Shown: piece by piece, positions 40,849 through 49,936 of the stretch | How the letters are laid out: each line of letters opens with the position of its first letter | Numbering within the stretch: the first letter of the stretch is position 1 | DNA from: Nocardioides sp. SR21 | GTDB lineage: Bacteria > Actinomycetota > Actinomycetes > Propionibacteriales > Nocardioidaceae | NCBI RefSeq assembly: GCF_022761125.1 | Contig: NZ_JAKWJR010000002.1 | Span: 434,001 to 498,000, forward strand | DNA length: 64,000 nt | Direction of reading: 5' to 3' | Notes under the pieces: model-generated | What the model was told of the DNA's origin: nothing | Seen by the model: only the letters and a program-made list of their open reading frames with translations | Databases searched by the model: none | Translations under genes and position numbers: made by a program

Positions 40849-41856
40849 ATGACCCGCTACGGCCCGCAGTTCGGCCCGGACATCACCTTCCTCGGCGTGG
40901 ACCGGGTCGACCTCGACGACGCGGCCGCGCTGGCGACCGCGGACGTGGTGGTCGTCGGTGCGCCGTTCGACGGGGGTACGTCGCACCGCCCCGGCACCCG
41001 CTTCGGGCCGATGGCGATCCGGCAGACGGACTACCTGCCGCACGACGGCTCGCGCCCGCACCTCGCGCTGCGCGTCGACGCGCTGCAGGACCTGAAGGTC
41101 CTCGACGCGGGCGACGTCGAGATGCCGCCCGGCCACATCGAGCGGTCGCTGGGCAACCTCGAGGAGGCGGTGTACGCCGTCGCCAGCGCGGGCGCCGTAC
41201 CGCTGGTCCTCGGAGGCGACCACTCGATCGCGTTCGCCGACGCGAAGGGGCTCGCCCGCCACGTCGGTTTCGGCAAGGTCTCGATGATCCACTTCGACGC
41301 GCACGCCGACACGGGCGACATCGAGTTCGGCTCCCTGTGGGGGCACGGTCAGCCGATGCGCCGGCTGATCGAGTCCGGCGCGCTGCGCGGCGACCGGTTC
41401 CTGCAGCTGGGGCTGCGCGGCTACTGGCCCGGCCCCGAGACGCTCGGCTGGATGGCCGAGCAGAACATGCGGTCCTTCGAGATGGCCGAGATCGGCAAGC
41501 GCGGCCTGGGCGCGTGCCTCGACGAGGCGTTCGAGATCGCGCTCGACGAGTGCGACGCGGTGTTCCTCTCCGTCGACATCGACGTGTGCGACCCCGGCCA
41601 CGCGCCCGGCACGGGGACGCCCGAGCCGGGTGGGCTCTCGGCGCGCGAGCTCCTCGACGCTGTACGCCGCATCTGCATGGAGCTGCCGGTGGCGGGGATC
41701 GACGTGGTCGAGGTGTCGCCGCCGTACGACCACGCGGAGATCACCGCGTTCCTCGCCAACCGCGTGTGCCTGGAGGCCCTGTCCGGCCTGGCCGTCCGCA
41801 AGCACGGCATCAGCCACGACCCGGCCGGCCCGCTGCTGGAAGGCCGGACGCGGTGA
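40849..41856 (+). CDS. speB: Agmatinase / ureohydrolase family protein
   Basis: 335 residues from the ATG at 40849 after a tagga SD. Ureohydrolase manganese motifs: LVLGGDHSIAFAD, MIHFDAHADTGDIE and SVDIDVCDPGHAPGTGTPEPGG, plus GAPFDGGTSHRPGTRFGP. The family hydrolyses agmatine, guanidinobutyrate, guanidinopropionate or related guanidines to urea and an amine. Clustering with a polyamine importer and an aminotransferase favours agmatine to putrescine, but 4-guanidinobutyrate to GABA fits almost as well. It overlaps the amidohydrolase gene by 4 nt. Confidence 0.88.
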   Translation: MTRYGPQFGPDITFLGVDRVDLDDAAALATADVVVVGAPFDGGTSHRPGTRFGPMAIRQTDYLPHDGSRPHLALRVDALQDLKVLDAGDVEMPPGHIERSLGNLEEAVYAVASAGAVPLVLGGDHSIAFADAKGLARHVGFGKVSMIHFDAHADTGDIEFGSLWGHGQPMRRLIESGALRGDRFLQLGLRGYWPGPETLGWMAEQNMRSFEMAEIGKRGLGACLDEAFEIALDECDAVFLSVDIDVCDPGHAPGTGTPEPGGLSARELLDAVRRICMELPVAGIDVVEVSPPYDHAEITAFLANRVCLEALSGLAVRKHGISHDPAGPLLEGRTR

Positions 41857-43424
41857 GCAGGGTTCTCCGTGCGGCCGCGGCCTTCGACGGCCACCGGCAC
41901 CTCGGCCCGACCGAGATCACGGTCGAGGACGGCCGGATCACGGCGGTCCGACCGTCGAGCGGTCCCGCCGACGTCGCGTTCGTGTCGCCCGGCTTCACGG
42001 ACGCCCACGTGCACCCGATCCAGGGCGGGCTCGAGCGGCTGCGCTGCGACCTGTCCGAGGTCGACACCCGGGAGGAGTACCTCGCGCACGTCAAGGCGTA
42101 CGCCGACGCGCACCCGGACCGCGAGTGGATCCTCGGCGGCGGCTGGGCGATGCCGGCGTTCCCGGGCGGCAACCCGACGGCAGCCGACCTCGACGCCGTG
42201 ACCGGTGGCCGGCCGGCGTTCCTGCCGAACCGCGACCACCACGGCGCGTGGGTGAACAGCAGGGCGCTGGCGATCGCCGGGATCGACGAGCACACCCCGG
42301 ACCCGCCCGACGGCCGGATCGAGCGCGACGCGGAGGGCCGCCCGAGCGGCACCCTGCACGAGGGCGCGACCTCGCTGGTCTCGCGCTTCATCCCGCGCAC
42401 GAAGGGCGACGAGTACTACGCCGCCCTGCTCGCCGGTCAGTCCTACCTGCACTCCGTCGGCGTCACGTCGTGGCAGGACGCGATCGTCGGCGCCTACTCC
42501 GGCATGGACGACCCGGCGTCGACGTACACGACCGCGGCGGCGAACGGCGACCTGACGTCGTACGTCGTCGGCGCACTGTGGTGGGAGCGCCGGCTCGGCG
42601 TGGAGCAGGTCGCGGACCTGGTCGGGCGGCGCGCGACCATGAGCGGCGGGCGGTTCCAGGCCACCAGCGTCAAGATCATGCAGGACGGCGTGGCCGAGAA
42701 CGGCACGGCCTCGATGCTGCTGCCGTACCTCGACAAGTGCGGACACCCGACCGACAACTCCGGCCACTCGTTCCTGACCGCCGCGGCGATCCGCGACGCG
42801 ATCCAGGCACTCGATGCCGCTGACTTCCAGGTCCATGTGCACTGCATCGGGGACCGCGGGACCCGCGAGGCGCTCGACGCGTTCGAGGGGACCGACCCGG
42901 CGCTGCGCCACCACATCGCGCACCTGCAGCTGATCCACCCCGACGACGTACGCCGGTTCGCGGATCTCGGGGTCGCGGCCAACATGCAGATGCTGTGGGC
43001 CTGCCTCGACGACCAGATGGTCGAGCTGACGATCCCGTTCCTGGGGGAGGAGCGGAGCCGGTGGCAGTACCCGTTCGGCGACCTCCACCGGGCCGGCGCC
43101 CGGCTGGTCGGCGGCAGCGACTGGCCGGTCAGCACGCCCGATCCGCTCCAGGCGATCCAGGTCGGCGTGACCCGTCGTGACCCCGAGAGCGACCGCGATG
43201 CGTTCCTCCCCGAGCAGGCGCTCGACCTGGAGACCGCCTGGGCGGCGTACACCTCGGGGTCGGCGTGGGCGAACGGCCGGGACGACGCCGGGGTGCTCCG
43301 AGAAGGCGCCGTCGCGGACCTGGTCGTGCTCGACCGGGACCCGTTCGACGGGCCGGTGGAGGAGGTCGTCGGGGCGCGGGTGACGTCGTCCTGGATCGAG
43401 GGAACCCCCGTCTACGAGGTCTGA
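41853..43424 (+). CDS. YtcJ-like metal-dependent amidohydrolase
   Basis: 523 residues from a GTG overlapping the agmatinase stop (GTGA). Amidohydrolase-3 type: [17 protein letters not shown] (metal His-x-His), [32 protein letters not shown], the bridging-Lys region [40 protein letters not shown], and Asp in [15 protein letters not shown]. Members include NfdA-like N-substituted formamide hydrolases and exoenzyme regulator-like proteins. Coupling to agmatinase suggests it hydrolyses an amide or carbamoyl derivative in the polyamine route, such as N-carbamoyl- or N-acyl-putrescine; this is inference. Confidence 0.87.
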   Translation: MSRVLRAAAAFDGHRHLGPTEITVEDGRITAVRPSSGPADVAFVSPGFTDAHVHPIQGGLERLRCDLSEVDTREEYLAHVKAYADAHPDREWILGGGWAMPAFPGGNPTAADLDAVTGGRPAFLPNRDHHGAWVNSRALAIAGIDEHTPDPPDGRIERDAEGRPSGTLHEGATSLVSRFIPRTKGDEYYAALLAGQSYLHSVGVTSWQDAIVGAYSGMDDPASTYTTAAANGDLTSYVVGALWWERRLGVEQVADLVGRRATMSGGRFQATSVKIMQDGVAENGTASMLLPYLDKCGHPTDNSGHSFLTAAAIRDAIQALDAADFQVHVHCIGDRGTREALDAFEGTDPALRHHIAHLQLIHPDDVRRFADLGVAANMQMLWACLDDQMVELTIPFLGEERSRWQYPFGDLHRAGARLVGGSDWPVSTPDPLQAIQVGVTRRDPESDRDAFLPEQALDLETAWAAYTSGSAWANGRDDAGVLREGAVADLVVLDRDPFDGPVEEVVGARVTSSWIEGTPVYEV

Positions 43425-43482
43425 ATCAACGAAATCCGCATGAAAAGCCGGGTTGGCCCTACAGATTCCGTTGCCGGGCCTC

Positions 43483-43488
43483 TAGGCT
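43483..43488 (+). promoter_or_regulatory. -10 element TAGGCT, leaderless start of the aldehyde dehydrogenase
   Basis: TAGGCT ends 7 nt before the ATG at 43496; no SD. The gene therefore also has a promoter independent of the agmatinase operon. Confidence 0.65.
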
Positions 43489-43495
43489 CGCCGAC

Positions 43496-44929
43496 ATGGC
43501 CGACCAGACCTTCAAGAACGTCATCAACGGTGAGCTCGTCGACAGCGTGTCCGGGGAGCGCTACGACGTCATCGACCCGACCAACGGCGAGGTGTACGCG
43601 CACGCGCCCAAGTCCGGCGCCGAGGACGTCGACCGCGCGTACGGCGCGGCCGCGACGGCGTTCGAGTCGTGGGGCCGGACGACCCCGCAGGAGCGCGCCA
43701 CCGCGCTGCTCAAGATCGCGGACGCGATCGACGCCCGCGCCGACGAGATCACCGCGGTCGAGTGCAAGGACACCGGCAAGCCGATCGGCCTGACCGCGTC
43801 GGAGGAGCTGCCGCCGAGCTCGGACCACTTCCGCTTCTTCGCCGGCGCAGCGCGCGTGCTCGAGGGCAAGTCCGCCGGCGAGTACATGAGCGACCACACG
43901 TCGTGGATCCGGCGCGAGCCGATCGGCGTGATCGGCCAGGTGACGCCCTGGAACTACCCGCTGATGATGATGATCTGGAAGATCGCCCCGGCGCTCGCGG
44001 CGGGCAACACCGTCGTGCTCAAGCCGAGCGACACCACGCCCGCCTCGTCGGCGCTGCTGGCCGAGATCTGCCAGGAGTTCCTGCCGCCGGGCGTGCTCAA
44101 CGTGGTCGCCGGCGACCGCGACACCGGCCGCGCCCTGATCGCCCACAAGACCCCGCAGATGGTGTCGATCACCGGCTCCGTCCGCGCCGGCATGGAGGTC
44201 GCGGGCTCCGCGGCCGCCGACCTGAAGAAGGTCCACCTCGAGCTCGGCGGCAAGGCCCCGGTGATCGTCTTCGACGACGCCGATGTCGAGAAGGCCGCCG
44301 CCGCGATCGCCGAGGCCGGCTACTTCAACGCCGGCCAGGACTGCACCGCGGCCACCCGCGTCCTCGCCGGCCCCGGCGTGCACGGCGACTTCGTCGCGGC
44401 GCTCACCGAGGCCGCGAAGGGCATCAAGACCGGCATGCCCGACGACGAGGACGTCCTGTACGGCGCCCTCAACAACGTCAACCAGCTCGAGCGGGTCACC
44501 GGCATGGTCGACCGGCTGCCGGACCACGCGACCCTCGAGACCGGCGGCAAGCGCCAGGGCAGCAGCGGGTACTTCTACGAGCCCACCGTGCTGTCCGGCC
44601 TCAAGCAGGACGACGAGCAGATCCAGCAGGAGATCTTCGGCCCGGTCATCACCGTGCAGAAGTTCAGCGACGAGGCCGAGGCGCTGCGCTGGGCCAACGG
44701 CGTGGAGTACGGCCTGGCCTCCAGCGTCTGGACCAAGGACCACGGCCGCGCGATGCGGATGTCCAAGAACCTCGACTTCGGTGTCGTCTGGATCAACACC
44801 CACATCCCGTTCATCAGCGAGATGCCGCACGGTGGCTTCAAGCACTCCGGCTACGGCAAGGACCTCTCCATGTACGGGCTCGAGGACTACACGCGCCTCA
44901 AGCACGTCATGAGCTACATCGGGGAGTAG
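43496..44929 (+). CDS. Aldehyde dehydrogenase, aminobutyraldehyde type
   Basis: 477 residues. NAD-binding [40 protein letters not shown], general base in [16 protein letters not shown], nucleophile Cys283 in [11 protein letters not shown], and the C-terminal [25 protein letters not shown]. The [12 protein letters not shown] and [14 protein letters not shown] forms are those of gamma-aminobutyraldehyde dehydrogenases. It would convert 4-aminobutanal to GABA after the transaminase or oxidase step. Downstream is an inverted-repeat element. Confidence 0.9.
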   Translation: MADQTFKNVINGELVDSVSGERYDVIDPTNGEVYAHAPKSGAEDVDRAYGAAATAFESWGRTTPQERATALLKIADAIDARADEITAVECKDTGKPIGLTASEELPPSSDHFRFFAGAARVLEGKSAGEYMSDHTSWIRREPIGVIGQVTPWNYPLMMMIWKIAPALAAGNTVVLKPSDTTPASSALLAEICQEFLPPGVLNVVAGDRDTGRALIAHKTPQMVSITGSVRAGMEVAGSAAADLKKVHLELGGKAPVIVFDDADVEKAAAAIAEAGYFNAGQDCTAATRVLAGPGVHGDFVAALTEAAKGIKTGMPDDEDVLYGALNNVNQLERVTGMVDRLPDHATLETGGKRQGSSGYFYEPTVLSGLKQDDEQIQQEIFGPVITVQKFSDEAEALRWANGVEYGLASSVWTKDHGRAMRMSKNLDFGVVWINTHIPFISEMPHGGFKHSGYGKDLSMYGLEDYTRLKHVMSYIGE

Positions 44930-44940
44930 GCGCCCGCGGT

Positions 44941-45027
44941 GGTCGAGCAGCGAGCGCCAGCGAGCGTCGTCGAGACCCCCGCACCCGACCGCCTGCCTTG
45001 GCTGCGGGGGTCTCGACGAGCTCGACC
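44941..45027. repeat. REP-like inverted repeat related to the 38.7-kb array
   Basis: Left end ggtcgagcagcgagcgccag is an array-type half; TCGTCGAGACCCCCGCA (44967-44983) pairs perfectly over 17 bp with TGCGGGGGTCTCGACGA (45003-45019), loop 19 nt; the right end is ctcgacc. It fills the 113-bp gap between the dehydrogenase genes and can form a very stable hairpin in the mRNA. Confidence 0.88.
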
Positions 45028-45042
45028 AACGAAAGAGGCACC

Positions 45043-46251
45043 ATGAGGATCCTGCTTGTCGGCGCCGGTGGCGTCGGATCGGCCTTCGCCGCCATCGCCG
45101 CCCGCCGCGACTTCTTCGAGACCATCGTGGTCGCGGACTACTCGCTCGAGCGGGCGGACAAGGCGGCCGCCGCCGACGGCCGGTACGTCGCCGCCCAGAT
45201 CGATGCGTCGTCCGAGGAGGCCGTCGCGGCGCTGTGCCGCGAGCACGGCATCACGCACGTGATGAACGCCGTCGACCCCGTGTTCAACATGCCGATCTTC
45301 AACGGTGCGTACGCCGCGGGCGCGGACTACCTCGACATGGCGATGTCGCTGTCGAAGCCGCACCCGACCGCGCCGTACGAGAAGACCGGCGTGAAGCTCG
45401 GTGACGAGCAGTTCGCGGTGGCGGGGGAGTGGGAGAACTCCGGCCGGCTGGCGCTGGTCGGCATCGGCGTCGAGCCGGGGCTGTCGGACGTGTTCGCGCG
45501 GTACGCCGCCGACCACCTGTTCAGCGAGATCGACGAGCTCGGCACCCGCGACGGCGCCAACCTCGTCGTCACCGACGACGACGGGAACGAGATCTTCGCG
45601 CCGTCGTTCTCGATGTGGACCACGATCGAGGAGTGCCTCAACCCGCCGGTGATCTGGCAGGACGGCGACTGGCACACGACGCCGCCGTTCAGTGAGCCGG
45701 AGGTGTTCGACTTCCCCGAGGGCATCGGGCCGGTCGAGTGCGTGAACGTCGAGCACGAGGAGGTGCTCCTGATGCCGCGCTGGGTCGACTGCAAGCGCGC
45801 GACGTTCAAGTACGGCCTCGGCGACGAGTTCATCAACATCCTCAAGGTGCTGCACACCCTCGGCCTGGACTCCACCGAGAAGGTGCGGGTCAAGGGCGTC
45901 GAGGTGTCGCCACGCGATGTCGTCGCCGCCGTGCTGCCGGACCCGGCGACCGTCGGGCCGCGGATGAAGGGCAAGACCTGCGCCGGGCTGTGGGTCACCG
46001 GCAAGGGCAAGGACGGCGCCGAGCGGTCGACGTACCTCTACCACGTGGTCGACAACGAGTGGACCATGCAGGAGTACGGCCACCAGTGCGTGGTGTGGCA
46101 GACCGCGATCAACCCCGTCGTCGCGCTGGAGCTGCTCGCTCGGGGGACCTGGCAGGGCGCGGGCGTGCTCGGCCCGGAGGCGTTCGACGCCGTGCCGTTC
46201 CTCGACCTGCTCACGGAGTACGGCAGCCCGTGGGGGATCAAGGAGCTCTGA
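45043..46251 (+). CDS. Saccharopine-dehydrogenase-family NAD(P)-dependent protein
   Basis: 402 residues from the ATG at 45043 (SD aaagagg). N-terminal Rossmann fold RILLVGAGGVGSAFAAIAAR (about 2-21), ITHVMNAVDPVFNMPIFNGAYAAGADYLDMAMS, then a central catalytic domain with GIGVEPGLSDVFARYAADHL. Family members include saccharopine and carboxynorspermidine dehydrogenases, both making or breaking secondary amines from an amine and a keto acid or aldehyde. Its position after the aminobutyraldehyde dehydrogenase fits a role on polyamine-derived amines, but there is no carboxynorspermidine decarboxylase here, so synthesis of norspermidine is not supported. Substrate unknown. Confidence 0.83.
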   Translation: MRILLVGAGGVGSAFAAIAARRDFFETIVVADYSLERADKAAAADGRYVAAQIDASSEEAVAALCREHGITHVMNAVDPVFNMPIFNGAYAAGADYLDMAMSLSKPHPTAPYEKTGVKLGDEQFAVAGEWENSGRLALVGIGVEPGLSDVFARYAADHLFSEIDELGTRDGANLVVTDDDGNEIFAPSFSMWTTIEECLNPPVIWQDGDWHTTPPFSEPEVFDFPEGIGPVECVNVEHEEVLLMPRWVDCKRATFKYGLGDEFINILKVLHTLGLDSTEKVRVKGVEVSPRDVVAAVLPDPATVGPRMKGKTCAGLWVTGKGKDGAERSTYLYHVVDNEWTMQEYGHQCVVWQTAINPVVALELLARGTWQGAGVLGPEAFDAVPFLDLLTEYGSPWGIKEL

Positions 46252-46285
46252 CTCAGGTCCTCCTCGGAGGTGCCGATGGGCATAC

Positions 46286-48037
46286 GTGCCCATTTCTCCG
46301 CTGAGCCTGCGCAGCCGGTGGCCGTCATGGCTCCCTCGCGGTGGGTCGCTGCCCGATGCCGCGTGGCGGACGAGGCACCGCGCGGTCATGGCGCTGTTGT
46401 GGCTGCACGTGGTGCTGATCCCGGTGTACGCCGTCTACCGCGGCAACTCGCTCGGGCACGCCTGGGTCGAGATGGCACCGGTCCTGATGGCTGCGCTGGT
46501 CGCCGGATTCATGCGGCTCGGCCGCGTCGCGTCGGCCTCGGTCGCCGCGGCCGGCCTGGTGATCTGCTCGGGCGTGATCGTGCACCTCTCCGGCGGCATG
46601 ATCGAGGCGCACTTCCACTTCTTCGTGATGATCCCGGTGATCGCGATGTACGAGGCGTGGGCGCCGTTCACGATCGCGGTGGGCTACGTGCTGGTCCACC
46701 ACGGCGTGATGGGCACCCTGAACTCGCACGCCGTCTACAACCACCCGGCGGCGCGCGACCAGCCCTGGCTCTTCGCCGGCGTGCACGCGGGGTTCTTCGC
46801 GTTCGCCAGCGCTGCCTGCATCGTCAACTGGTGGCTGCACGAGAAGGCGCGCGAGTCGTCGCAGTCGCAGATGGGGCTGCTCAGCACCATCGTCGAGTCG
46901 CTGCGTGACGGCCTGGTGGTCATCGACTCGCAGGGCAGGATCCTGCTGCGCAACCCGTCCGGTGTGGAGCTGATGGGTGGGCTGCACGACGACGTCCACG
47001 AGGTGAGCGGAACCGATCAGTTCGGGCTCTTCCACACCGACGGGAACCCGATCGCCGAGGACGACCTGCTGCACGTGCGGGCGCTAGCCGAGAACCGCGT
47101 GCAGGACCTCGACCTCGTGGTCCGCAACGCCGGCGTGCCGGACGGTCGCGTGCTCAACTTCGTCGCCACGCCGCTGGAGACCTCCGTCGGCGACGCCGAC
47201 CGCGACGTGGTCGTGGTCTTCCGCGACGTCACCGAGCGGCACCGCACCGAGCAGGCGCTCGCGGACGCGCTCGCGACCGAGCAGGCGGCGAGCGAGCAGC
47301 TGCGCGAGCTCGAGCGGGTGAAGTCCGACTTCGTCTCGACCGTCAGCCACGAGCTGCGCACGCCGATCACCAGCATCATCGGCTACCTCGAGGTGCTCGA
47401 GGACGGCATGGTCGGTGACCTGGACGAGGCCCAGCGCGGCATCGTCAGTCGCATCGACCGCAACAGCCACCGGCTGCTGCGCCTGGTCGAGGACCTCCTC
47501 AAGCTCTCCCAGATCGAGTCGTCGACGCTGCAGATCAACCGGGTGCCCACCGACCTGCGCGACGTCGTCACGGCCTCCCACGACGCCATCGGCTGGATGC
47601 TGGAGAACCGCAGCCTGCAGGTCGACGTCGACCTGCCCGACCAGGCCGTCGAGCTGGACGTCGATCCCGACGAGCTCGAGCGGATGCTGGTCAACCTCCT
47701 GACGAACGCCGTGAAGTTCACTCCGGACGGCGGCCGGATCGGCCTGGCCCTCGGTGTCGACGACCTCGGCGCGACGCTGTCGGTCTCCGACACCGGCGAG
47801 GGCATCCCGGAGTCCGAGCAGAACCGCTTGTTCAGCCGCTTCTACCGCTCCTCGACCGCCACCGAGCAGGCCGTCCAGGGCACCGGCCTCGGGCTCACGA
47901 TCGTGCAGGCCATCGTCACGCTGCACGGCGGCGCGATCGACGTCGACTCCGGCGCCGACCGCGGGACCACCTTCACGGTCCGCCTGCCGCGGCGTACGGC
48001 TAGAACGTCGGCGGGATCCGAACCACTGGCCATCTGA
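46286..48037 (+). CDS. Membrane sensor histidine kinase with PAS domain
   Basis: 583 residues from a GTG; the exact start is uncertain because no SD fits well. About residues 25-190 hold five or six transmembrane helices in a conserved sensor region (MIEAHFHFFVMIPVIAMYEA is characteristic). A PAS domain follows (about 200-325: LRDGLVVIDSQGRILLRNPS), a short coiled coil, HisKA with His355 in VSHELRTPITSIIGY, and HATPase (LVNLLTNAVKFTPDGG; DTGEGIPESE; GTGLGLTIVQAIVTLHGG). No response regulator is adjacent. Its 3' end overlaps the convergent deacetylase by 38 bp. Confidence 0.92.
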   Translation: MPISPLSLRSRWPSWLPRGGSLPDAAWRTRHRAVMALLWLHVVLIPVYAVYRGNSLGHAWVEMAPVLMAALVAGFMRLGRVASASVAAAGLVICSGVIVHLSGGMIEAHFHFFVMIPVIAMYEAWAPFTIAVGYVLVHHGVMGTLNSHAVYNHPAARDQPWLFAGVHAGFFAFASAACIVNWWLHEKARESSQSQMGLLSTIVESLRDGLVVIDSQGRILLRNPSGVELMGGLHDDVHEVSGTDQFGLFHTDGNPIAEDDLLHVRALAENRVQDLDLVVRNAGVPDGRVLNFVATPLETSVGDADRDVVVVFRDVTERHRTEQALADALATEQAASEQLRELERVKSDFVSTVSHELRTPITSIIGYLEVLEDGMVGDLDEAQRGIVSRIDRNSHRLLRLVEDLLKLSQIESSTLQINRVPTDLRDVVTASHDAIGWMLENRSLQVDVDLPDQAVELDVDPDELERMLVNLLTNAVKFTPDGGRIGLALGVDDLGATLSVSDTGEGIPESEQNRLFSRFYRSSTATEQAVQGTGLGLTIVQAIVTLHGGAIDVDSGADRGTTFTVRLPRRTARTSAGSEPLAI

Positions 48038-49259
48038 CCTCGGCCACCGACGCCCGCGCGGCCTCGAGCCAGGTCTGCTCCGGTGGCCGCACCGTCAGCG
48101 TCGCGCCCCGCATCGGGATCCGCCGCACGCGCTGGTCCGGCGTTCCGACCGGCACGGTCAGCGACCCCGTCGCCTTCGTCGCGAACGCCGGCACCACGAT
48201 CGTGGCGTTCCCGAGCCGGGTGCGGACGACGACGGGAAGGTCGCGGTCGCGCGGCCGGTCGAGGCGCGCTGAGATCGCGACGGTCGTCGGCAGCAGCGGC
48301 GACGCCGTGACGTCCGCGTCGTCGACCGACACGACCGGAGGCGGGTCGTCGTCGACGACCTTCACGACCCCGAGGTCCTCGACCCGCTCGTCGACCCGGT
48401 CCTGCGGCGCGCGGAACCAGATCCGCGCCTCGCGCTCGCCCGCGGGGATCCGCACCGGTCCGGCGGGAGTCGGGACCCGGGTCGCGCGGGTCGTCGGCCG
48501 GTCGAGCCGCACGGTCAGCCGCACCCGGTCGCCCTCGGCCAGCCGCGCGTGCTCGGCGCGCACGGTCGCGCGCGGCACCGGGGGCGTCGGGTTGCCGTCG
48601 GCGTCGAGCGCCGCGAAGCAGTAGCCGCGCTCGCGCAGCGCCGCGATCTCGCCGGGCAGCGCCTTCAGCGTGGCGGGGGAGTTGGTGACGCCGTCGTGGT
48701 GGAGCACGACGTTCGTGCGGTGCGGACGCACGGCGGTCAGGACGTTCTTCTGGATCTGCTTCGGCGTCAGCCCGGTCCAGTCGCTCGAGTCGACGGTCCA
48801 GAGCACCGGCACCAGGCCCTCCTTCGCGATCATCCGCCGGACCCGGTCGTTCACGGCGCCGTACGGCGGCCGCGCCAGGTCGGTCGGCTGCACGCCGGCA
48901 TCCAGGAGCGCCTGCTGCGTCGCGGCCAGCGCCTCCCGTGCCTCGGCCGGCCTCTGCGCGGTCAGGTCGGCGTGCTCCCAGGTGTGGTTGCCGATGGCGA
49001 ACCCGGCCCGGTCGACCATCCGCACCAGCTCGGGGTGCGTCTCGACCCGGTTGCCGACCATGAAGAAGGTCGCCGGGACCTCGAGCCGCGTCAGCAGCCG
49101 CACCACCTGCGGGGTCACCGTGGCCAGCGGACCGTCGTCGAACGTCAGCGCCACCAGCCCGCGCGAGCACGGCACGACCGGCCGGTCGGGGGCAGCGGTG
49201 GCCGGCGCTGCAGGCAGCACGACGGCGGCCACGAGGGCGGCGAGAACGGCGCGGAGCAT
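48000..49259 (-). CDS. Secreted polysaccharide deacetylase with C-terminal beta domain
   Basis: 419 residues from the ATG at 49259 (a GTG one codon earlier is possible). Signal peptide about 1-22 (LRAVLAALVAAVVLPAAPAT). The NodB domain (about 30-225) has motif 1 LTFDDGPLATVTP (Asp-Asp), motif 2 GNHTWEHADL (His-x3-His) and RPPYGAVNDRVRR (motif 3), so catalytic residues are present. Residues 250-419 are beta-rich and suggest one or two Calx-beta or Ig-like modules (VVKVVDDDPPPVVSVDDADV). It should remove N- or O-acetyl groups from wall glycans outside the cell. Confidence 0.9.
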   Translation of the reverse strand: MLRAVLAALVAAVVLPAAPATAAPDRPVVPCSRGLVALTFDDGPLATVTPQVVRLLTRLEVPATFFMVGNRVETHPELVRMVDRAGFAIGNHTWEHADLTAQRPAEAREALAATQQALLDAGVQPTDLARPPYGAVNDRVRRMIAKEGLVPVLWTVDSSDWTGLTPKQIQKNVLTAVRPHRTNVVLHHDGVTNSPATLKALPGEIAALRERGYCFAALDADGNPTPPVPRATVRAEHARLAEGDRVRLTVRLDRPTTRATRVPTPAGPVRIPAGEREARIWFRAPQDRVDERVEDLGVVKVVDDDPPPVVSVDDADVTASPLLPTTVAISARLDRPRDRDLPVVVRTRLGNATIVVPAFATKATGSLTVPVGTPDQRVRRIPMRGATLTVRPPEQTWLEAARASVAEVRWPVVRIPPTF

Positions 49260-49301
49260 CACCCGAGTGTGACGTCCGGGGACAACGTCAGGTTGTCAGG
49301 G

Positions 49302-49328
49302 CCCGATGAGCCCGATGAGCCCGATGAG
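49302..49328. repeat. 9-bp tandem repeat, three copies
   Basis: CCCGATGAG three times, in the short divergent region between the deacetylase and the PPOX gene. No function visible. Confidence 0.8.
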
Positions 49329-49357
49329 TCCGCGTCCCGGCCGCGGTCTACCGAGGT

Positions 49358-49888
49358 ATGACCGCCACCAATCTCGCCGAGCTGTACGACCTGCCGGTCC
49401 TCGAGCTGGCCGCCGTCACGGAGGGCCTGGGCAACGCGCTGTCCCAGGCGCCGGAGTCGGGCGGACCGAACCGGCACAGCTGCTGGCTGACCACGATCAA
49501 CGCCGACGGCAGCCCGCACGTCACCGGCATCGGGGCCCTGTGGGTGGACGACACCTTCTGGTTCACCACCGGTCGTACGTCGCGCAAGGGCCGCAACCTC
49601 GCCCGTGAGCCGCGATGCGCGATCGCGACCGCGACCGCGGCCGCCGACCTGGTGCTGGAGGGCCGGGGCGAGCTCGTCACCGACCCCGGCCTGGTGGCCG
49701 CGCGGGCGGCGGCGTGGGCCGCCGAGGGGTGGCCGTGCGAGGTCGACGAGTCGGGCGTCGCCCTGACCGCGCCGTTCAGCGCGCCGTCGGCCGGACCACC
49801 GCCCTGGCACGTCTACCGGATCGAGCCGACGTCGATCACCGCGCTCGGGATGAAGGAGCCCGGGGGTGCCACCCGCTGGACCTACTGA
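49358..49888 (+). CDS. Pyridoxamine 5'-phosphate oxidase-family flavin/F420-binding protein
   Basis: 176 residues. Split-barrel fold: HSCWLTTINADGSPHVTGIGALWVDDTFWF, then TGRTSRKGRNLAREPRCAIA and the VLEGRGELVTDP segment, typical of actinobacterial PPOX-like proteins that bind FMN or F420. The C-terminus (WHVYRIEPTSITALGMKEPG, then ATRWTY) is also typical. The reaction cannot be predicted; these range from B6 enzymes to F420-dependent reductases. Not in an operon. Confidence 0.85.
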   Translation: MTATNLAELYDLPVLELAAVTEGLGNALSQAPESGGPNRHSCWLTTINADGSPHVTGIGALWVDDTFWFTTGRTSRKGRNLAREPRCAIATATAAADLVLEGRGELVTDPGLVAARAAAWAAEGWPCEVDESGVALTAPFSAPSAGPPPWHVYRIEPTSITALGMKEPGGATRWTY

Positions 49889-49936
49889 AAACGATGCGAC
49901 GGGTGTCGGTGTCGCGTCATACCGTCTTCCCCAGCC

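Noticed and set aside
45043-46251. Carboxynorspermidine dehydrogenase
   Set aside because: The Rossmann start fits the superfamily but there is no matching decarboxylase or other biosynthetic gene; specific activity not supportable.
46276-46908. Alternative start (ATG 46276 with a ggagg SD) giving another protein
   Set aside because: That frame is Arg/Ala-rich and unrelated; the kinase frame has clear domains.
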